Notes under the pieces: model-generated
What the model saw: the letters and a program-made list of their open reading frames with translations, nothing else
Database searches by the model: none
Told to the model about the DNA's origin: nothing
Assembly (NCBI GenBank): GCA_016789745.1
Contig: JAEUQF010000052.1
Location: 1 to 53,460, forward strand
Length of the DNA: 53,460 nt
Direction: 5' to 3'
Source of the DNA: Bryobacterales bacterium
GTDB lineage: Bacteria; Acidobacteriota; Terriglobia; Bryobacterales; Bryobacteraceae
Shown here: one piece after another, positions 49,221 through 53,460 of the stretch
Layout of the letters: every line of letters starts with the position of its first letter
Position numbering within the stretch: the stretch's first letter is position 1
Position numbers and translations under genes: made by a program

Positions 49221-52200
49221 GTGATCATGCGCACTGCGATAGTTGCTCTGCTGTTGCTTGCCAATCTAGCCTTCGGGCAAACGACCGGGACTGCAACCCT
49301 CGTCGGAACCGTTACTGATAACACCGGGGCAGTGGTGCCCGGGGCCGCGGTAACCATCGTCAACACCGAGACACAGTTTGTCTACAAGGGAACCACCAGC
49401 CCCGAGGGCGGGTACTACGTTCCCAACCTCAATCCGGGTACCTACCGGCTCACCATCGAAACGCAAGGCTTCAAGCGGTATGTGCGCGAAGGCATTATCC
49501 TCCGCACCAGTGAACAGCCGCGTATCGACGTAGCGCTCGAAATCGGCGCCGTCACCGAATCCGTTCAGGTAACTGGCGCTGCGCCGTTACTGGAAACCGA
49601 GACCACGTCCACCGGACAGGTTCTGGAAGGCGAGACGATCGTCAAGATTCCGGTACTGCAGAAGTATGCTTTCCGCATCCTGCTGTACCTGCCGTCCACT
49701 TCCAACATCAACGGGCAACACGTGGTGGGCCAGCGCGAACGCTCCATGGGCTACACCATGGACGGCGTCAGCGGCAAGGAGCCGGTGCGCGGCATGGTGG
49801 CGGCTACCAACCAAGTCACTTCCTCCACCATCGACGCCCTGCAGGAAGTCAAGCTGTTCACCACCGGCATGCCCGCCGAGTTCGGCCACTCCGCCGGCGG
49901 CTTGCTGTCCACTGTTTTCAAGAGCGGCACGAATAGCTGGCACGGGTCGGCCGAAGACCGCTACATCTCGAAGCCGTTGATTCACCGCACGTATCTGGAA
50001 CAGCTGCCGCGCGTGAATCCGTTCGCGTACCACGAACTGTCGGGCACCATGGGCGGCCCGGTGTACATTCCGAAAATCTATAACGGCAAGGATAAGACGT
50101 TCTGGTTCTTCGGCTACCAGCGCCACCACGAAAAGGGCGGCGAGACGGCGACGCTTGCCGTGCCATCGCCGGAGATGCTGGGCGGGAACTTCAATTTTGG
50201 TGGGCTGAATCCCATTTACGACCCGTCGACGACGGCGTTTGGGGCGAGTCCGGAGTGTGCGGCGGGGCAGGCGCAATGCTGGACGCGGACGCCGTTTCCG
50301 AACAACCAGATTCCGGCATCGCGTTTCGACCCGGCGGTGCGCAACTTCCTGAACCGGAATCCATACACGCCGGAGAATAACAGCCAGCGTGCGTTTGACC
50401 GCGCGTTCGGGCCGACGAACAACCTGATCTCGCCAACCAACTATCGTTCGTATCGCACGCGCTTCGATATTAAGATCGACCAGCAGTTTTCGTCGAATCA
50501 CAAGCTGTTCGGGCGCTACTCGCATGTCCGGCACCGCTCCTGGCGCGACCGTCTGTCGCCGGAGATTGCCTGGAAGGATTATGATACGCGCGCGGTACCG
50601 CTGCCGATTGACTCGCGCAACACGGTCATCTCCGACACGTACACGATCGGGCCGTCGATGATCAACGAACTGCGTGTAGGCTTCAATCGCCGCAAGGGCT
50701 CCACGACCCCGAATACGCTCAATGGTGACTGGGCGAGCCAGTTGGGAATTCCCAACGTGAGTGGTGCGACTTTCCCCAACTTCCAATCGTGCAACAACCA
50801 ATCCAACTGCACGGGCGGCACGACGTTTTTCCGCCAGGACAGCGGTGGTCTGGCGCAGTCGCAGGAAGTGGGCGAGGACATCACGTTCCAGAACAACTTC
50901 ACTAAGGTATTCGCGCGCCACACCTTCAAGGTGGGCTATGAGCTGATCAAGACCCGTTACAACTCGCTGGCGGCGGCGCTGCCTTCTGGCAGCTATCGTT
51001 TCGGTGCGACGGATTTCCCGTTCCGCCCGAACACGGGCAACGCGTTCGCGGCGTTCCTGCTCGGGTCGGTGAGCAACGCGGAGTTCACGCAGGCGGTAGC
51101 GACGTGGCTGCCTCGCTGGACCTCGCATGCCTTCTACCTGCAGGACGACTGGAAGCTGAACCGCAACATCACCCTGAACCTTGGGTTGCGCTGGAGCTAT
51201 GAGTCGCCGTTCAACACCAAGTACGGGCAGCAGTCGCAGTTTGACCCGAACGCCACCGATCCGATCAGCGGCCGCCGCGGGGCCATCACGCATCCGAACG
51301 GACCGCTTGCCAAGAGGGATCTGAACAACTTCCAGCCGCGGCTGGGCCTGGCATGGCAGATTAAGCCGAACCTGGTGTTCCGGTCGGCGTTCGGCCTGAT
51401 TACGCAGGACCTGATGACGAACGGCCTCAACCAGCAGTTTGAGGAGTACTTCGCAACGGCGGCCATTCAGGCACCGGTTGGGGATCCGCGGCCGGTATTC
51501 CGGCTTAGCCAGGGGCCGCCGACGGTGCGGTTCAACCTCAATCCCGACGGCTCCGTGCCGTTCATTGGGGCGAACTTCGCCGGCCGCAACGCGTCGTGGT
51601 TTGACCCGAACTTCGTGCTGCCGTACATCATGAACTGGTCGGGTGGCTTCCAGTACAACTTCGCGCAGAACTGGCTGGCTGAGGTGACGTACCAGGGTTC
51701 GCGCGGCGTGAAGCTGCAGAACGCGTGGGACATCAACCAGGTGCCGCTGAACATCTCGACGGATCCGAACGTGCTGCGCAACGTTTTCCAGAACGTGCAG
51801 AACTTCAAGCCGTATCCGCAGTTCGGCAGCATCCGGCATTTCTCCAATTACGGGGACAACTCGTATCATGGGGTGACGTTCCGTGCGGAGAAGCGCTACT
51901 CGCAGGGGTTGGTGATGAACGCCTTCTACACCTTCTCGAAGTCGCTCAACAACGGCGATGATGACGGCAACGTCGGCGGTGTCGACTTCTACAATCGCGC
52001 CCTGGAAAAAGGCCGCGCCAACTACGATATTCGCCACCGCTTCGTGAACGTTCTGACGTACGAACTGCCGTTCGGCAAAGGGCGCAAGCTGATGAACCGC
52101 GGCGGGGTGGTCAACGCCATCTTCGGTGGCTGGGACTTCGCCTGGACGCAGACGTTCCAGTCTGGCCCACCGATCAACATCACGTTTGCCGGCAGCCCGT

Positions 52201-52631
52201 TCCAATACCTGCCGGGTCAGGCTCGTCCGAACCTGGTGGCCGGCCAGGATCCGGTGGTGGATGGCTGGAACATCGGCGAACACCGCTTCCCGGTACAGGC
52301 GCAGAACGCGTACCTGAATCCCAATGCCTTTGCTTACCCGGCAGCATTCACGGCGGGCAACATGGGCCGCAACGTACTGGAAGGGCCCGGCCTGACGTGG
52401 CCGCAGTTCTCGCTGTCGAAGGAATGGCGGATCTACGAGCGCGCGCGCTTTATTCTGCGCTGGGATTCCAACAACCCGTTCAAGAGCCCGAACTACGGCA
52501 ACCCGAACACGGTATACAACCTGCAGAACCTGCAGAACTTCGGGCGTGTCGGCACGGCCACCCGCGGCGGCTTCTCCGACGTAGGCACGGCGCAGCCGAA
52601 CCACCTGATTGTTGTTCGGCTGGAGTGGTAA
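49221..52631 (+). CDS. Oar-like TonB-dependent receptor, second copy type
   Basis: The 1136-residue protein has a signal peptide (AIVALLLLANLAFGQ), a carboxypeptidase-regulatory-like domain (~25-110; ATLVGTVTDNTGAVVPGAAV), a plug (~115-245; YTMDGVSGKEPVRG, EVKLFTTGMPAEFGHSAGG) and a long barrel with the ending NHLIVVRLEW (terminal aromatic). It is paired divergently with the receptor on the other strand but is not a close copy. GTG 49221 sits 6 bases after GGAG; ATG 49227 is also possible. A terminator follows at 52657-52702, inside the convergent TPR gene. Confidence 0.93.
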   Translation: MIMRTAIVALLLLANLAFGQTTGTATLVGTVTDNTGAVVPGAAVTIVNTETQFVYKGTTSPEGGYYVPNLNPGTYRLTIETQGFKRYVREGIILRTSEQPRIDVALEIGAVTESVQVTGAAPLLETETTSTGQVLEGETIVKIPVLQKYAFRILLYLPSTSNINGQHVVGQRERSMGYTMDGVSGKEPVRGMVAATNQVTSSTIDALQEVKLFTTGMPAEFGHSAGGLLSTVFKSGTNSWHGSAEDRYISKPLIHRTYLEQLPRVNPFAYHELSGTMGGPVYIPKIYNGKDKTFWFFGYQRHHEKGGETATLAVPSPEMLGGNFNFGGLNPIYDPSTTAFGASPECAAGQAQCWTRTPFPNNQIPASRFDPAVRNFLNRNPYTPENNSQRAFDRAFGPTNNLISPTNYRSYRTRFDIKIDQQFSSNHKLFGRYSHVRHRSWRDRLSPEIAWKDYDTRAVPLPIDSRNTVISDTYTIGPSMINELRVGFNRRKGSTTPNTLNGDWASQLGIPNVSGATFPNFQSCNNQSNCTGGTTFFRQDSGGLAQSQEVGEDITFQNNFTKVFARHTFKVGYELIKTRYNSLAAALPSGSYRFGATDFPFRPNTGNAFAAFLLGSVSNAEFTQAVATWLPRWTSHAFYLQDDWKLNRNITLNLGLRWSYESPFNTKYGQQSQFDPNATDPISGRRGAITHPNGPLAKRDLNNFQPRLGLAWQIKPNLVFRSAFGLITQDLMTNGLNQQFEEYFATAAIQAPVGDPRPVFRLSQGPPTVRFNLNPDGSVPFIGANFAGRNASWFDPNFVLPYIMNWSGGFQYNFAQNWLAEVTYQGSRGVKLQNAWDINQVPLNISTDPNVLRNVFQNVQNFKPYPQFGSIRHFSNYGDNSYHGVTFRAEKRYSQGLVMNAFYTFSKSLNNGDDDGNVGGVDFYNRALEKGRANYDIRHRFVNVLTYELPFGKGRKLMNRGGVVNAIFGGWDFAWTQTFQSGPPINITFAGSPFQYLPGQARPNLVAGQDPVVDGWNIGEHRFPVQAQNAYLNPNAFAYPAAFTAGNMGRNVLEGPGLTWPQFSLSKEWRIYERARFILRWDSNNPFKSPNYGNPNTVYNLQNLQNFGRVGTATRGGFSDVGTAQPNHLIVVRLEW

Positions 52632-52644
52632 GCCGGGCTAACCT

Positions 52645-53460
52645 CTACACACCCTGCCCCGCGATCTTCCTTTCGACATAGGGAGTCGCGGGGTATTTTT
52701 TTGCCCAGCCTTTCCAGATCTCGAGCGCCTTGCCTGCCATCTCGCGGCTCTCCCCAGGCTTGCCCGCGGCACGTTGAATGGCAGCATTCTGCTCATAGGC
52801 CAACGCGAGGTCACGTTCGGCGTAGGCGGAGGGCATGCGCTCGCCGTTCTCCAGTGCAAGGTCGATTGCTTTACGGCTGGTTTCCAGGGCCTGGGCGTGT
52901 TTGCCCGCGGCCAGCAGTGCCGCGATCTGTGTCCGGTAGGCAAAGGAGAGGGCGTGGCGCGAATGGCGTTCCTTGGGCTGATCGCGGTGCAGGGCTTCCA
53001 TCACCGCCACGGCTTCGTTGCCACGCCGTTCGGCTTCCGCGATGTTTCCGAGCCGGCGGTGGGCGTTGGAGAGGCCGGCGAGGGTCCGCCCGTGATTGCT
53101 GCGGGCGAAAGCGAGTTGGAACTTGGATTTCACCAGGCCTTCGGTGACGCCCAAGGCCCGTTCCAGCACCGGCACCGCTTCGCGCGGCTTGCTCTCGGCC
53201 AGCGTGATGCCCAGATTCATGGCGCGAAACGAGATGTCGTAGCGGGACTGTGCGTCGTTGCGATCGGCGTTCAAGTTCAGCTCCACCAACTCGACTGCCT
53301 TGCGGCAGTAGAACTCGGCCTGTGCGGGGTCGCCGGCGGTGAAGCCCCACTCGGGCTGCTGGAGCAGGCAGACGTCGCCGTACACGCCGGCCAGTTCACG
53401 GCGATGCTGCGGGGCTTTGGGGTCCTTCTTGTAGAGGTCCTCGCGAATGCGGACCGCGCG
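52645..53460 (-). CDS. TPR-type helical repeat protein, C-terminal part (5' end outside window)
   Basis: The frame stays open to the window edge, so 271 C-terminal residues are seen. They consist of helix-turn-helix repeats with TPR-like spacing (RAMNLGITLAESKPREAVPV, LERALGVTEGLVKSKF, RRLGNIAEAERRGNEAVAVM). The likely whole protein is a serine/threonine kinase or regulator with a TPR tail, common in this group, but the kinase part is not in the window. Its last ~20 codons contain the terminator of the receptor gene facing it. Confidence 0.8.
   Translation of the reverse strand, partial: RAVRIREDLYKKDPKAPQHRRELAGVYGDVCLLQQPEWGFTAGDPAQAEFYCRKAVELVELNLNADRNDAQSRYDISFRAMNLGITLAESKPREAVPVLERALGVTEGLVKSKFQLAFARSNHGRTLAGLSNAHRRLGNIAEAERRGNEAVAVMEALHRDQPKERHSRHALSFAYRTQIAALLAAGKHAQALETSRKAIDLALENGERMPSAYAERDLALAYEQNAAIQRAAGKPGESREMAGKALEIWKGWAKKYPATPYVERKIAGQGV
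52657..52702 (+). terminator. Rho-independent terminator of the forward receptor gene
   Basis: CCCCGCGA (52657-52664) pairs perfectly with TCGCGGGG (52686-52693), followed by TATTTTTTT. It lies 26 bases after the receptor stop and wholly within the 3' coding end of the TPR gene on the opposite strand. Confidence 0.85.

Noticed and set aside
49587..52604. 1005-residue open frame antisense to the forward receptor gene
   Set aside because: It mirrors the receptor gene, is very rich in Arg/Val/His and shows no domain; it arises from GC-rich codon usage on the opposite strand.

Overview
The window is high-GC and densely packed with genes, and contains no rRNA, tRNA or CRISPR. It looks like a chromosomal segment of an Acidobacteriota bacterium of the Bryobacterales/Solibacter type. 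The evidence is two very large Oar-like receptors (carboxypeptidase-regulatory domain plus TonB-dependent barrel), a DUF1549/DUF1553 gene next to a DUF1501 gene, PQQ-type beta-propellers, several Tat-exported enzymes and POTRA proteins. The assignment rests on gene content only.

Layout. 1-774: 3' part of an MFS transporter. 775-1324: a decayed reverse-strand gene. 1325-3610: a B12-binding domain protein, a NYN/OST-HTH putative RNA-processing protein with an Arg-Asp repeat, and a RidA protein ending at a clear terminator. 3611-4748: a frameshifted gene remnant, a dispersed repeat copy and small palindromes. 4749-6862 (minus): formimidoyltransferase followed by a Tat-exported SelA-like PLP enzyme. 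6948-15239 (minus): a seven-gene chemotaxis operon read in the order cheA, cheW, soluble PAS-MCP, cheY, cheB, cheR, cheX. 15411-16229 (minus): SirB1-like protein.

16253-26411 (plus) is one long run of exported proteins: FG-GAP protein, PQQ propeller, the two subunits of a Tat-exported molybdenum hydroxylase, a second PQQ propeller, a DUF1549/DUF1553 haem-motif protein and a DUF1501 protein. It may be a periplasmic oxidation module. 26408-29210 (minus): a P-loop/nuclease-like fusion, hpt and a barrel-less POTRA protein, all joined by ATGA overlaps. 29307-35693 (plus): a MoxR/DUF58/BatA/VWA cluster with a coupled 30-residue micro-ORF. 35690-36869: an internally deleted GxxExxY gene, a cupin and a VOC protein. 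36870-39239 (minus): S9 peptidase. 39240-40058: IS110 remnant and another dispersed repeat copy. 40059-44276 (minus): ybbA-ybbP-hemH, divergent from a tesA-like lipoprotein and a cytochrome P460. 45680-52631: two divergent giant outer-membrane receptors sharing a 322-bp regulatory region. 52645-end (minus): C-terminal part of a TPR protein.

No single gene cluster is clearly a wholly new system. The best leads are the kinase-like/nuclease-like fusion beside hpt, the NYN/OST-HTH protein with its RD repeat, the regulatory palindrome and promoter between the two receptors, the structured leader of cheY, the coupled micro-ORF in the MoxR cluster, the degenerate receiver on CheA, the GxxExxY gene missing its catalytic core, and a short dispersed intergenic repeat.
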